From contig CM060175.1 in the NCBI GenBank assembly GCA_030549775.1, forward strand, positions 107,996,688 to 108,060,687: a DNA stretch of 64,000 nucleotides, read 5' to 3'. The stretch comes from Tamarix chinensis (Eukaryota > Streptophyta > Magnoliopsida > Caryophyllales > Tamaricaceae). Positions 47,737-59,170 of the stretch are shown in pieces (within the stretch, counting starts at the first letter, position 1; every line of letters starts with the position of its first letter). Both the position numbers and the translations under genes were made by a program. The notes beneath the pieces were generated by a model that searched no databases, was not told where the DNA came from, and saw nothing but the letters and a program-made list of their open reading frames with translations.

Positions 47737-50700
47737 ATGGAGAAACTGAGTCGAGTCGTGAATGAGATAGCTTACGCCCGTAATTTCTCTAAACTTTCTT
47801 CAATCCATCTTTCCGTACTCCCTTTCTTATACTTCTCATCTTGGGTCTATAAGCTCGCGCTTTCCACTCGCCACCATTTGTACCGCTCCGGTCTTCTTCG
47901 AACATACGGGTAAGAGTTGATTGGATCTTTCTGATATCCCGACTATTGGCGATTTCCCGCTAGTTTCTTTCTTTGCTAGATGTATATCTATGGGGATTTC
48001 TTCTGGGTGTCGATTAATTCATATGTATAAATTGAATCTGAAGGTTGCCGGTCTCAGTGATAAGCGTCGGGAATTTGACGTGGGGAGGGAATGGCAAGAC
48101 TCCTATGGTCGAATTCCTATCCCGTTGGTTTTCTTCTTCTGGGATCTCTCCTCTTATTCTCTCCAGGGTACTTTCTTTCGCTTTCTCTATCTCGTAACTT
48201 TGGTCTCAGCTAGTCTAGCGCGAAATGTGTGTCCATGTTATCTTTTTGACGACTGTGATAACTTTCTACCTGTTAAAGTATGTCGAAAACTCGTACACTG
48301 TAGCTCATTGGATTCATTTTTGAAGAATTAGTATTTCGACGTTCGATGTTTTATGTTTTGCCATCTTAGTCTCAAAAGCCGGCTGTTGGGATGAACCATT
48401 TAGGATTTTTTTCAGAGAAGTAGCAATGTTATGATGCTAGTTCTATTTTTAAGTCATCTATACCTTTTTGGTTCTGCTTAGAGTTAAACGGAGGAGATTA
48501 TAACATGTGATGCAGATATGTCGTGATAGTAATATGGAAGTATAGGATGATTTTGCACCAATGTAGACTATGGTCTCTGGAATGATGGTTTGCATTGCAG
48601 CTCGAGAATTTGCCGTGTTTCTTCATTTTGGAAATGTTGTTGTTATTCACTTTCTGTATGTCTTGAATGTAAAATGTATACCTGTACCGAGACTATTAGA
48701 TTATGGGGTAGTCAAGCAAAGCTTCGTTGGAAGGACAAGACTGTTATTTATGGATTGAAAGCTAAAGACATTTTTTTTATTGGCTATGGCAGTTGAAGTA
48801 AAGTACTAAAGTTTGAGTTCCCTTGCATGTTTTGCTCTCAAAAATTATTGTGTTACTTGTCTCTAGTTCAAAAGGTTTGGTATTTAATTGCTTTGTGAGC
48901 TGGAATGGTGATCAAATCCGATAAAAGAAAACGGGGAAGCTTTCTAGCAGCTGGAACCATTAAAACATTAGAAAGTAGGTATTTCATCGGATAGCCGATG
49001 TTGAAGCTGGGCCAGTACTATCCGGGCCACGTCTTTCCAACTAATAGATTGGTTGATCAAACACTGTCATTTGGATAGCGAATTTGACTTTAGCTCTTGC
49101 TGAACCTTCTTTGGAGGAAATAAAACACGTGTGATCTTTTCTTGATAGGGTTATGCAGGTGGTGATGAGGTGAAAATGCTTAGAAGGCATCTGGGAGCAT
49201 CTGCTAGGATTGGAGTTGGTGCAAACAGGGCTGAAACAGCTGCTAGGTTTCTTCAAAGCTATGGCCATGTGGATCTTCGCACTAGCAGTTGCTTTGAGAG
49301 TCTTTGCCCGCATTCTGATATAAAAGCAATCAATCAATGTGATGGAAACAAAATTGGCATTGCTATTCTAGATGATGGAATGCAGGTAATTTCATCAATA
49401 CTTCACTTTTTTCTTCCAAAGGTCAGGTGCAGGCCGGGCCCCATAATTGTCGATATCAAATTAATCATCTTTTAAATGTGCTCTGTTCTTGCATTTATGA
49501 TGAACTTGGTGATATATTAATATTATGTTGGATAACTCAATTGTGATTTAGCCCTTTCCTTATGCTTATTTGGTAATATGTATGTGAAAACAGCACTTGA
49601 GCTTGTCACGTGATGTGGAGATTGTGATGGTAAATGCACTGATGCCATGGGGAAACTTTCGGTTGCTTCCACTTGGACCTTTGAGGGAACCTTTGACTGC
49701 TCTTTGCAGGGCAGATATTGTTGTGATCCATAATGCAGATTTGGTATTTTATCTGCCTCTCTGACCTCTTTATTCGATGAGATGCTTTATTTGAAAATCC
49801 TTGTTCCAGGCACTGCCTTTCTTGTCCTTAAAATTATCAGGGTTCTTCATATTGACCACTGTTATATGTTACTGGTCATCATATGATGAGTATGTAGGGG
49901 AACTCTAGCTTAATCTTGGAATGTTAAACTATGCAGGTTGAAGAACAAGATCTCAACACATTGGAGTCCCTGATATTAGAAACTAAACAATGTATTCCCA
50001 TTTATTTCACTAGAATGTCTCCCTTGCACTTCTTTGTGCTCAAGGATATTCATACTGTCATGCCTTTGGTGGCTGTCAAAAACCGAGCTTTACTGTGTGT
50101 TTCTGCTATCGGTTATCCAGATGCCTTTGTGAAGAGTGTTAAGAAGGTGGGTATTATCACATTTTTTCCAGTAAATACCACATCAAGTTTTTCTAGGGTG
50201 GTTATGTTTAGCCCGGTTAATTTGATCATGTTTTTCTTGTTATTTCACAGTTGACACAGATCTGTAGTCTGTGTATTTCTGTGCCTCCAGATTATCTTCT
50301 TGTTTCATCTTGAATTATTATAGCAGCACATTTTGACTGAAGTTAACATATATCTACAGCTAAGACCCTTATATGTTGATCGAATGGACTTCAGTGACCA
50401 TCATTCGTTTGAAGCTAAGGTGCATTACTTATTTCATATTAGTACTATTACTTCCAAGTCTCCTGTATCTGTTGTATACCAACGTGGGTGATGCCATTAT
50501 ATGGCTCTCAGCCACTATGCTCTTCTATAATTTTCCTGCTAACGCCCGTTTCCTTGAAGTTTGTATTTAACACTTTTATCTTATGCAGGATGTTTCAGTG
50601 ATCAAAGAGAGGATGATGAAGATCAGGAAGAGCATTGGAATGCTTCCAGTCATTGTTGTGACAGAAAAGGTGGGCAGATATCATTCAAAGTTTTTTAGAT

Positions 50701-51203
50701 AGTTCGTTCATTTGCAGACTTTCTTGAGTTTGTTAATTGTGAAAATTCAGTCTGTATAAAGCTTCTTGCTGAACAAGTTTCTGTACTATGGCTCCTGTCA
50801 CTTATAGTCTTAGGGTATATTTTTTACTCGAAAATTGTAATGGGAAGTACCATGAGTTTTGTTTCCTTAACTGACCAAGTACAAATGCTTTTGTGGTGGC
50901 AGGATTATGATCGAAGCCGGGATGTTCTTTTAGAGTTGGATCCTTATCATGTTCTTGTGCTTTGTTCACACTTCGAGTTTGTGCGCCATGAAAAGTGCTC
51001 AAAGGAAAGCTTCCTGAAATTGTTGAAGCAGTGTTTGAATGTAAGTGGTTTTATTGTTTGTTATTACCTAGCTATTATCTACCCAAATTTATGGGGATTG
51101 ACTTTTCAATTTGACGAGACATCTGGTAGCCAAATCTCATGAATAAATTCACGTTCGGTTCTAGGATCATCATGGACGTTTCACTTCACCACTGTCAACA
51201 TAG
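47737..51203 (+). CDS. LPXK: LpxK, tetraacyldisaccharide 4'-kinase (plant, probably mitochondrial), 9 exons, complete
   Basis: Exons 47,737-47,909; 48,044-48,167; 49,149-49,385; 49,594-49,743; 49,937-50,146; 50,360-50,419; 50,589-50,669; 50,903-51,040; 51,165-51,203, all GT-AG with continuous phase, give 403 codons. LpxK transfers the ATP gamma-phosphate to the 4' position of the lipid A disaccharide precursor; Arabidopsis has a single homologue in a mitochondrial lipid A-like pathway (known for the family). Visible here: N-terminal hydrophobic helix about residues 24-42; Walker A GNLTWGGNGKTP at 67-78; ILSRGYAGGDE at 96-106; DDGMQH at 174-179, the catalytic Asp motif; then the LPLGPLREPLTALCRADIVV block; and a C-terminal VTEKDYDR segment. 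Exon 2, which carries the Walker A, has an out-of-place 136-codon ORF over it and is easily missed. Length agrees with plant homologues (about 400 residues). The last exon, encoding DHHGRFTSPLST, is the least certain. Confidence 0.93.
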
Positions 51204-53515
51204 GATTTTCGAGAAGCAGCTGCAAGGGGAGGGAAGAAAATAAAAGAAAATAAGAGGAAAAGTGGACAAAGGACACTAATGCAAAGTTATCTGACTTCAG
51301 AACTGCTACTTTTTTGCGATCGAATTGAGTATTTGAGCTGATGAGGCCTAGTGTGCCAAGCTTCCAAAACTCACCAATGCTTCTGGAGGTACTAAAACCG
51401 GCGATCTACTCATGCAGTTTTCTAAGGAGAGTTTTCATTAGGCTTTGGAAGAAAGAGCGGGAAGATGTTGGACCAACAGTATTGTTGGGAACTGCTACGA
51501 TTCAGCATATCTGCATATTGGATTAAAAACTGCCTGGAGAACTTTGATCGGCCATATTATGCTGCATGAAGATCCACTTTTAGGCCCAAGTTACCTTCCG
51601 ATCTCCACTACTGTTGGTGTGGGTTGGAGGAAGGCAAGAATAATTGAAGAAAATATTTATGCGGTGAGCTATATTGGAGCACAAGCACTAAGGTTCGAGA
51701 CTTGATCGCTGTGAGCAACAAGAAGAGTGGGGACTGAAGGAAAGGAATTATTGGAGCAACCATTGAAAAGCTTATCTTCTCATTCTGCTCAATAATATTT
51801 TCTGGGGAAGTTAAGTGCATTTGGGTGGATATAGAATAGGCCCATTTGGGATCATATTTTTTAAAGAAGTTTCTACAAATGCTGGGAGCAAGGAAATGAG
51901 TTGCGTTATCTTAATTACACACAAGCAACGTCAACTTTGTTTGGTGCAAATGAAGATGGTGGTGGGAGGATGCTAAGGCTGAAGAACGTGGTTATCAAAA
52001 GGAATATTCGTACAGGCCTAGCTAATGGGAACGGCAATGTTGCTGACCCCTTTAACAGGGAGAACTTTCTCGCTCAGAATATGTCTAGACTGAGCAACCG
52101 CAGAGAGCCCTGGATTGTTGTGCTTTATTTATGTGCCTTGTGGCCACTTTTTCCTGGTGCATATCATCTTGTCCAGTCACCTGTTGAAACCGGTGTAAAG
52201 TTTTGTGAAGTCGAGACTCGAGAGCCGATGGTGATCTGAAATCATTTGCAGAGAGTGAGCTGAGCTACAGCTGAAGAGCTTCCCCACCGTACTTGTGTCT
52301 GCCTAATAGTCGCCGGAGACCATCACGTACTCAATCAGAAAAGCTGGATGTTGATTCATTGCTGGCTTCAGTGAATGCTTTGAGATGACCTCCTCCCTAC
52401 CCTCTTGTTCCTTGTCTTTCTACTTTTCTCCGGGCAAGGGAACAGTCGAACAGACAGTTGAAGCACGAAGTAGAGTTACCGGAGCCTCAGGGATTTTTGA
52501 TTATTGATAGTCTCCATATGCAAAGGATTAGCCCTTTTCGTTCCCCCCTTGCACATTTCTTTTTGGTAATGCACAAGCAGCACAACCTTCATTGGTTGAG
52601 TAGTGAGTTTTCCCCATAGTGGTTTAGGATTTGTATCTTGTAGAAGACGCCATATGTTTGCATGGGATCGTCATGTCGTAGATTCGGAGCCACGCACGCA
52701 TAGACGTGGTGTAGTCTCGGGTTAATATCATATCAGTAGTCTACATCCGTACACGCCTATGATGATGAGATATCTATGATTCTGTAATCTGTTCTGTGCA
52801 GTAGCTTCGGTTAATATTGTCTGTTCTCTCTTGCTTGCTGGCAATTATGTTATGCAGATTTTGGAATTCTTCTCTTTAAAATTTCGCTAGTTTGCTTGCG
52901 TAATTCTTAAGCACAAGTAGCTAACGACGTAGCCGATACTTTCTGAATCCAAACCTTAAGCACGACATTTGAAATCCTGTTCACATTTGGGTAGTTGACT
53001 AAGCTGAGTTTCTTGATCACATAGAGTCACGCGGGATCTGCAACCAAAATCTGTGCGCTACGAGTTTGGAAACTCAGGATTATTAGTACACAGCTGGTGC
53101 CTGATGGCGCTGTGTCAATTTCCTCAATCTTTAGAATATCCGCAGGAAATGGTTGAAGGTTTGAATTGAAAGTTCCATTTCTGTTTTATTGGGTTTGAAT
53201 TATGGACTGCATCATGGGCAGAAAGTGGGATGATAATGAGGATAAGCGGAATTATTGACCTGACATTTGGTAGTTTTGCCCAAGCCGAAACAAATGAGGA
53301 ATTTTTGATAGCTGCAACTCATCGAATTGTGCACTCAAAATCATTTCATCGAGACCAACAGCTAGCCATGTGTAAAACCATTTCGTGTTCATTGAAGTAT
53401 TGCACAAATTTCCACACCGCTGAAAATAATTTGGACTTTTATAACTTCCTTCTTCGAGTTGTAATTGAAGAACCCTCCAGTGGCGCACTAGTGTTTTGGC
53501 ATCTCAAGTAATTTT
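51204..53515 (+). other. Transcript-like region downstream of LpxK, unassigned
   Basis: About 1.6 kb (to about 52,850) is clearly less AT-rich than the flanks and has none of the repeats seen elsewhere. It holds overlapping + strand ORFs of 61, 86 and 112 codons (51,341; 51,445; 51,901-52,239) and one of 93 codons at 53,230-53,511. The 112-codon frame includes REPWIVVLYLCALWPLFPGA, which could be a membrane segment, but no family is recognised. It may be a long LpxK 3' UTR or a decayed neighbouring gene. Confidence 0.35.
51239..51244 (+). terminator. Possible polyadenylation signal of LpxK
   Basis: AATAAA lies 36 nt after the stop codon, followed by A-rich and then TG-containing sequence. 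Plant signals are loose, so a more distal site in the long transcript-like region downstream is equally possible. Confidence 0.35.
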
Positions 53516-54699
53516 CGATAGTTTGGGCCATTAACGTTTGTTTGGAGCTAGAATTGTAATAAAATAAACATTAAAAATTAATGTAAGCAAAAGAAATGAA
53601 GCTAAATTAAGGTAAATATTTTAAAATAATATTTAGATGATAGCATCCTAACATCCGTGAAATTAGAAATGTTGATGTTATTCGATATCTACTTATCCGA
53701 TCCAATTCAAAAAAATAAATAACTAATCTGATTTTTTTTAAAAAAAATTAAATATCCGATCCAATAAACCAAAAGTCAAATAAACTAGATATCCAATCTA
53801 ATAAATACAAATGATATTCGTTCCGAAGAAAATTATTTATGTTTTTTTTTATATTTTTATATTTCATATATAATTATATATAAATAAATTTAGATGTGTG
53901 TGTGTGTATAATTTTTACTTACTTGATTTAGTATTTGAGCTAAAATTGAATTTAGTTGAAATTATATTTTTGATATAATCTCTTTTTAAATATGATAGAA
54001 TCCAATTAAATCTTATGATGTAGCTGCTTTAATTTTAATTTTAATATTTGATATTTGTTGAGCAATTAAATCTTTTTTTTTTAAATTTTGTATCGTAACA
54101 CCTTTATTATGGTAATTATGATTTGTGATCACTTATATGCAGTTACGTCCCAACCTATAAAACTGAATTGATAAAAAGATAGATTACTTTTTTTAGTGCA
54201 TTAGCAACAAACACATTTTGCTGTCACGGCGACACGGGTTTGAAATTCTATTCTAACACTTTTAGACTTTTAAAGCTTGAGGCCTCTAATATAGGCTATT
54301 ATAAATAAAGTTATGAGTTTATATTATCAAATAAAAAAATTTGCTGATTTACTGAACATTTGTACCAATTTAATTAAATTAATTTTATAAACATATTTAC
54401 CATTTTACTATATATAAGACTAATTTATAAAGAGTTTTTTCAATAGGCTTAATATATATATATATAAGGGTCCCTTTAAAATTTTTACCTAGGATATCAA
54501 GTATTTTAAAGACCTACCCTACTTATACGGTATTTTATAAAAAAAAAATAGTTATAAATGAGTTTCTTCATTAAAAATGTATAAAAAAAAGGACTTGATT
54601 AATAAAGATATATAAACAAATAAAATTTTAAATGCCTTATAAGTAAAAAATTTATAAATATTTTAGGATGGTGTAAAAAAGAAATAACATGCAAAATAG
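53516..54699. other. AT-rich intergenic sequence with ATATCCGATCC words
   Basis: 53,640-53,830 contains 'tatccgatccaat', 'atatccgatccaataaac' and 'tagatatccaatctaataaa', similar to 27,960-28,180, and may be a MITE family. 54,195-54,260 has a B-box-like 'gggtttgaaattc', but no convincing SINE structure. Nothing else was seen. Confidence 0.45.
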
Positions 54700-55190
54700 A
54701 ATGGTATCGACCGAGTACGAGTTTTTCTCTTCCTGTACGAGTTTGTTGGGCTGTTGCTTTACGAATCTGATCATCATGTTCATGACGTCCTTAGTTGTCG
54801 GCAGTCTCTAACTCGCCCTCCACCTTGCTGCCGCCACCGGACTTGTGATATGATATGCGTGCATACTATTGATTGCGAACAAGATGGTTTTGTCGTTGGT
54901 TCCCGTCGATCTTCTTCAAGGTTCCATCATTTGTGGTGGGATAAATTTGGCATTGAGATGCGCTTCCTAGGTGGCTATGATGGGGATTTGAAACATCGCC
55001 GATGGTTCACGAATGCTTCCTTTTTGTTTGGATACATCACAGAATTCATTTTCATCCTTGCGTCTTTTCGGTTCCCATTTGCATTCTACCAACCCCCCCC
55101 CCCCCGGGGCGGCGGCGGTGTAAATGCTGGTAATATTTTGCAGGATTCTTGCAAACCTTATTTTTATGTCTGCTCAGTTTTCTGATAACG
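54700..55190 (+). other. GC-richer island with an unrecognised 143-codon ORF
   Basis: The ORF at 54,754-55,185 has cysteines near its N-terminus (SCRQSLTRPPPCCRHRTC) and a hydrophobic stretch FLFGYITEFIFILASF. It then runs through a C13-G4 homopolymer junction at about 55,093-55,110 that translates to a PPPP and GGGG run. I recognise no domain, and the frame may be fortuitous or a gene relic. The surroundings on both sides are strongly AT-rich. Confidence 0.3.
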
Positions 55191-55422
55191 CGTTGTGTCT
55201 TCCTTAACTTATTTCTGATTAGATGGATTTAAAAAATAAACTTATATTTTAAATGATAAAATTTACAATAATTATCATAAAAATAATATAATTTTTTTTC
55301 TCCGGATCATATCAAATTAATATGTTTCAAATAAAGAGAATGTGCCTTACGTGTTATTGAGTGCTTGTGAAGCCTTTAATTGATTATTTATTCTTAGAAA
55401 ACAATATAATTAGACAATGAAC

Positions 55423-55459
<37 letters not shown>

Positions 55460-56445
55460 GCTAGTATTATTGAATGATTACTTTAATTTTTATTCTTAGC
55501 ACTTATTCCATATTGTTGAGCACCTGTTAGAAAAATATATACTCCATACATTTTATAATTTTTTATAGCAATTTGTACACTATTTTAGGAGTCAATAAAT
55601 ATACTTCTAATATTAGAACTACACCCTTAATTGAATAACAATATAACAATTAATGCATAGAGAAAGAGAAAATATAAGGGTATAAATAAAAAATAAGCAT
55701 CAACTAATCTCAAATGTTTTCCTTTTTTTTAACAAAATTTCCTATCTAAGAGGGAGCATCTAGTAATAAATGTGAACACATGTTAAAAAAAAGAGAGAGA
55801 AAGATAGAGTCCATAAATTGACAAAAAATCAAATGGATAACAAATAAATAAATTGTATATATTGGATCTAACAAAGTAATTATACTCAAATTTGTAAATC
55901 AGATTTACTATTAGAGCTACCAACTTATTCTTTTCTTAACTCGGTATAACAAGACTTTACCATAAATTAATACTCATGCTTTGGCTCCAATCATTTTATC
56001 TGTTGTACAATATATATATATATATATAGGTAGTTTTATAATAATTAAGGACAACAAATTATTGAAATTATATGTTACAATTTTTAACTATTTGATATTT
56101 TAGATAAATTTTATTTATTTCTCTTAAAACTGACCAATATACTTCATACAAAAGAGTCTGACTTATAGGTAATACACCCACCCACCAACTTGTTACCTCC
56201 CTGGCTTGCAACACGTTATGAATCTTTGCAATTCATATATGGTATAACTGCTCGCAAAATTGCCTTTTGAAAAAAAAAAACTAAACTAATTTTTTATGAA
56301 AAATCTTATCTATTGACAAGCTAGAAAACATAATCAATTTTACCTTCAATTTCACTTGTTCATGTTCAATTTTAGTAATTTTGATACATATTTAGTTACA
56401 AAATGAATCTATGTCAGTATCATTTAGTGAATTCGTTGTTAATTA
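55191..56445. other. AT-rich intergenic sequence with microsatellites
   Basis: (AT)n at 55,426-55,456 and at about 56,010-56,028, and an A10 run at about 56,271. No gene or element ends were seen. Confidence 0.6.
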
Positions 56446-56880
56446 AGTGTTGTGAACCTGGTAGTTAATTGTTATGAACCTAATTGATACATGTTCTAAA
56501 AGTACATTGTGAATATAAGTCAGCTACTGTTGACGTGCAAAATGACAAACCTTTGTTGAACATGTGTGTACAACATGATGAACCTATTTTAATTCTTTCT
56601 CGGACTTATTTGCCTATTTGATGGTTCTATGTGAGTTATCATTTGCTAAACTAATTGTTAAGTATTATAAACCTAATACTTAAATATTGTGAGCCTAATT
56701 ATTAATTGTTTTGAACCTATGTTAAAGTACATTTCAAACATAAGTCAGCAATTGTTGATGAGTATATTATGAGCTTAAGCCAATGATTTTTAATCCAGGA
56801 ATTGTTGAACATTTGTTAAACTTGCATGTACAGCTAGATGAATCTATTTTAACTTATCCATTATCAACAAATACCGATAC
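56446..56880. repeat. Tandem duplication, ~224 bp period
   Basis: 'aagtcagc.a.tgttga.g' begins at 56,518 and 56,742. Before each copy comes 'aatattgtgagcctaa'- or 'aattgttatgaacctaa'-like text and 'aaagtacatt', and after each comes 'tgttgaacat.tgt' and 'tgaa.ctattttaa'. The short word 'gttatgaacctaatt' recurs within the units. Identity is moderate, so the duplication is old. Confidence 0.55.
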
Positions 56881-57229
56881 ATCTCCATTGTCGACGCATG
56901 ATCAAACTTCTCCATCATCCACACCTATTGGAGCTTCAATCATCAAAATAATAAATCAAAGCAAATCAATAAAGTAAATATAAGCTTCGATTCTACAATA
57001 ACATGCCCGAGAAATCAAAAATCAACAAAATAATTGTTGAGTACAACTCACAATGGAAAGAACTTATAAGACACGAAGGACTAAAATGAAATAAAAAAAA
57101 TAATCAGAGAAGAAATAAAGCGAGAAGAACTCTAAGACGACAATATCAAAGAATAGAATTGGCGTATGATATTAACAATTCAGGGTTGTGTACATGATGC
57201 TTTTCCCGTCATTTGATTTGATTTGAAGT
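56881..57229. other. Spacer
   Basis: A 64-codon ORF at 56,783-56,977 contains a short Thr/Ser-rich run (TSPLSTHDQTSPSSTPIGAS), possibly a relic of the linker region of a retrotransposon polyprotein. Evidence is weak and no flanking domains are present. Confidence 0.3.
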
Positions 57230-58060
57230 AAACATGAGTTGGAAATAGTTGGCCCGACCTAACCCGTACAAAAATCAAAAAGTTCATTAACCTTACCCGA
57301 CCCGAAATGGACCTATATATAAGTGATCCAACTGAAACCCAACATGTAACCTGACCCTCTATCAACTCAATAACCTATTTTAACCGATCTATTATCAACC
57401 CGACCCAACTTAACAAAATTTAATTCGATATTAACTAGTTATGATAATTAAAAATTATACATAACTTATTATTTATTTTAAGTTTTTAAAAACATATTAA
57501 TTTATAAATTTTACTAACTTTTCTTACTTTTATTGTCGTCATACTTATTCACCAATGATATTATTATTTTATCAACTTTTTATTATTAAAAGTCATAATA
57601 ATAAATAAATAATAATTAATAACACATTATTAATCATATGTTTATATGAAGTCAAACTTTGTACTTGTATATGAGGTTAATGAGTTAGATTAATATTAGT
57701 GGTAAATGTTTGATTTGACCTAATTCTAAAGTAATTTTATCTAGGATTAGCTTGGCCCAAACCCAATCCGATCTATTAAAACCTAAAAAGAGTCAATTGT
57801 TTAAGTTAATTTAAACCTGACTCATTAAATTAACTTGACCACAAAATCACTTGAATGCAAGCTTAATCGGCTCAAATCCAACCTAACCCGACAAACTAGC
57901 CTAAAATAACATGAACCCTAACTTGAGCCAAATTTAAACTAGTTCAACTCAAATTTGATCCAGCTTGGTAAATTAACCTAATACAACCAAAATCTGTAGC
58001 GATCTGAATCTGAATCCCACTCGACTCGAACATTAAAGTGATTTGAAGTGACACGACCCA
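57230..58060. repeat. CCCGACCC-word repeat, possible MITE
   Basis: Repeated 'ttacccgacccgaaatgg', 'caacccgacccaact' and 'acccaatccgatctatt' words, separated by AT-rich text, resemble the GGGTTGGGT-type MITE near 12,365-12,910. Termini and target duplication are not defined. Confidence 0.35.
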
Positions 58061-58061
58061 A

Positions 58062-58081
58062 CTATATATATATATATATAC
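58062..58081. repeat. (AT)n microsatellite
   Basis: About nine AT units next to the left edge of the MULE remnant. Confidence 0.9.
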
Positions 58082-58099
58082 CTGTTGGTCGTGTGAGTG

Positions 58100-59170
58100 A
58101 CAAAATAAAATTTTTTGGCAACCCACACTAAAAGAAACCTCTCATTTTATGGATTCAACAAGGTCTCGTGTACATATTATAAAAGATATGGAAATATGAC
58201 TCATTTGTCACCCATAAGTGGAAGCTTGTTCTCATATGTCTCAATTGTAGTGGCTTGTACAATCTTCCTTCAATCTTCTAGGAAACATTCTCCCACTACT
58301 ATATTTCCTAAATTTTTTATAGCATGAGAGAGAATATTCTTATTAATGTGTCATTGATACAAGAAGAGTGTTGCATTTAAAAAAAATACTTTTGGCATTG
58401 TCTGTGTGAGTCTCAGTTCCCTATTAGTGAGCAATACATTTGATTTATGAGGCTCCATCAATCTCTTTACCTTATTAAGCACACATTCATAGTTACCTTC
58501 CTTTTCTTTGTTATAAATGCAAAGGCAATGGTAAAATTCTTACACTAGACACACAACCAACAATTTCAAAGAAAGGAAGGTTGTACTTATTATTTTTATA
58601 TGTGCAATCCAAACAAATGACTTATGAAAACGCATGTAATAAATCAATAGATACCGGATGCGCAAATACCATATCATTAACCACATCATAGTCGGAAAAA
58701 TGGAGTTGCTATGAACGATATTCATTGATTTCTATAAAGTGTAATAATTGTTGTATGACTGTGTGCCCCATTAGACTATACCTTGAAGTTATGTAGATTG
58801 TCCTAAATGTTGCAATATTATTCCCATCATCCCATTTCAATTTATTGATAATCTTCCTTGGTTTGACATTTATTTGGATGAATTCGTGCACCAACGTACA
58901 TCATTTTGAAGATAATCAACAAGAAAATGAATACTCATGTAATTACTAACCTAATCTATGATTATATATTCCACATTCTATCACTAGTCTCCAACTGCCA
59001 CAAACATTTTTCCTTCCATGAATATTGAATTCACAATCAAACTTTTTGGTCCCGGTAGATTGAACACTTTTGAAATTCACTGAAGGTTATCTTCTATAAG
59101 TACCACCTCGCTCACAATGTATTCGAACTCTACCTATGTTTAACCTTTTGATACCTAAAATCATATTATG
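58100..59170 (-). pseudogene. MULE (Mutator-like) transposase remnant with FAR1-type N-terminus
   Basis: Read right to left. VSERGGTY (about 59,120-59,100) and KKFDCEFNIHGRKNVCGSWRLV belong to the FAR1-type zinc-binding domain. KPRKIINKLKWDDGNNIATFRT-like text and HTVIQQLLHFIEINEY form a linker. VFAHPVSIDLLHAFS and VICLDCTYKNNKYNLPFFEIVG (about 58,660-58,555) are the start of the MULE domain with the first catalytic Asp. NYECVLNKVKRLMEP and LLTNRELRL (where active relatives have TDRELAL, so the second Asp is Asn) lead to KVFFLNATL and HINKNILSH. Several stops and frame changes make it inactive. The text fits MULE transposases or FAR1-related sequences. Dead transposon is the simpler reading, since no intact gene remains. 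No inverted ends were located. Confidence 0.88.

Noticed and set aside
47921..48331. 136-codon + strand ORF over LpxK exon 2
   Set aside because: It is in a different frame from the Walker A exon, and the exon frame (48,044-48,167) gives an exact LpxK motif.
49041..49337. 98-codon minus-strand ORF over LpxK exon 3
   Set aside because: It is the opposite-strand shadow of a conserved coding exon.
53230..53511. 93-codon + strand ORF with an overlapping minus-strand ORF
   Set aside because: Both strands are open over the same span, and neither product is recognised.
54190..54300. Possible SINE with B-box-like GGGTTTGAAATTC
   Set aside because: No convincing A box at the right distance, no poly(A) tail and no target duplication.
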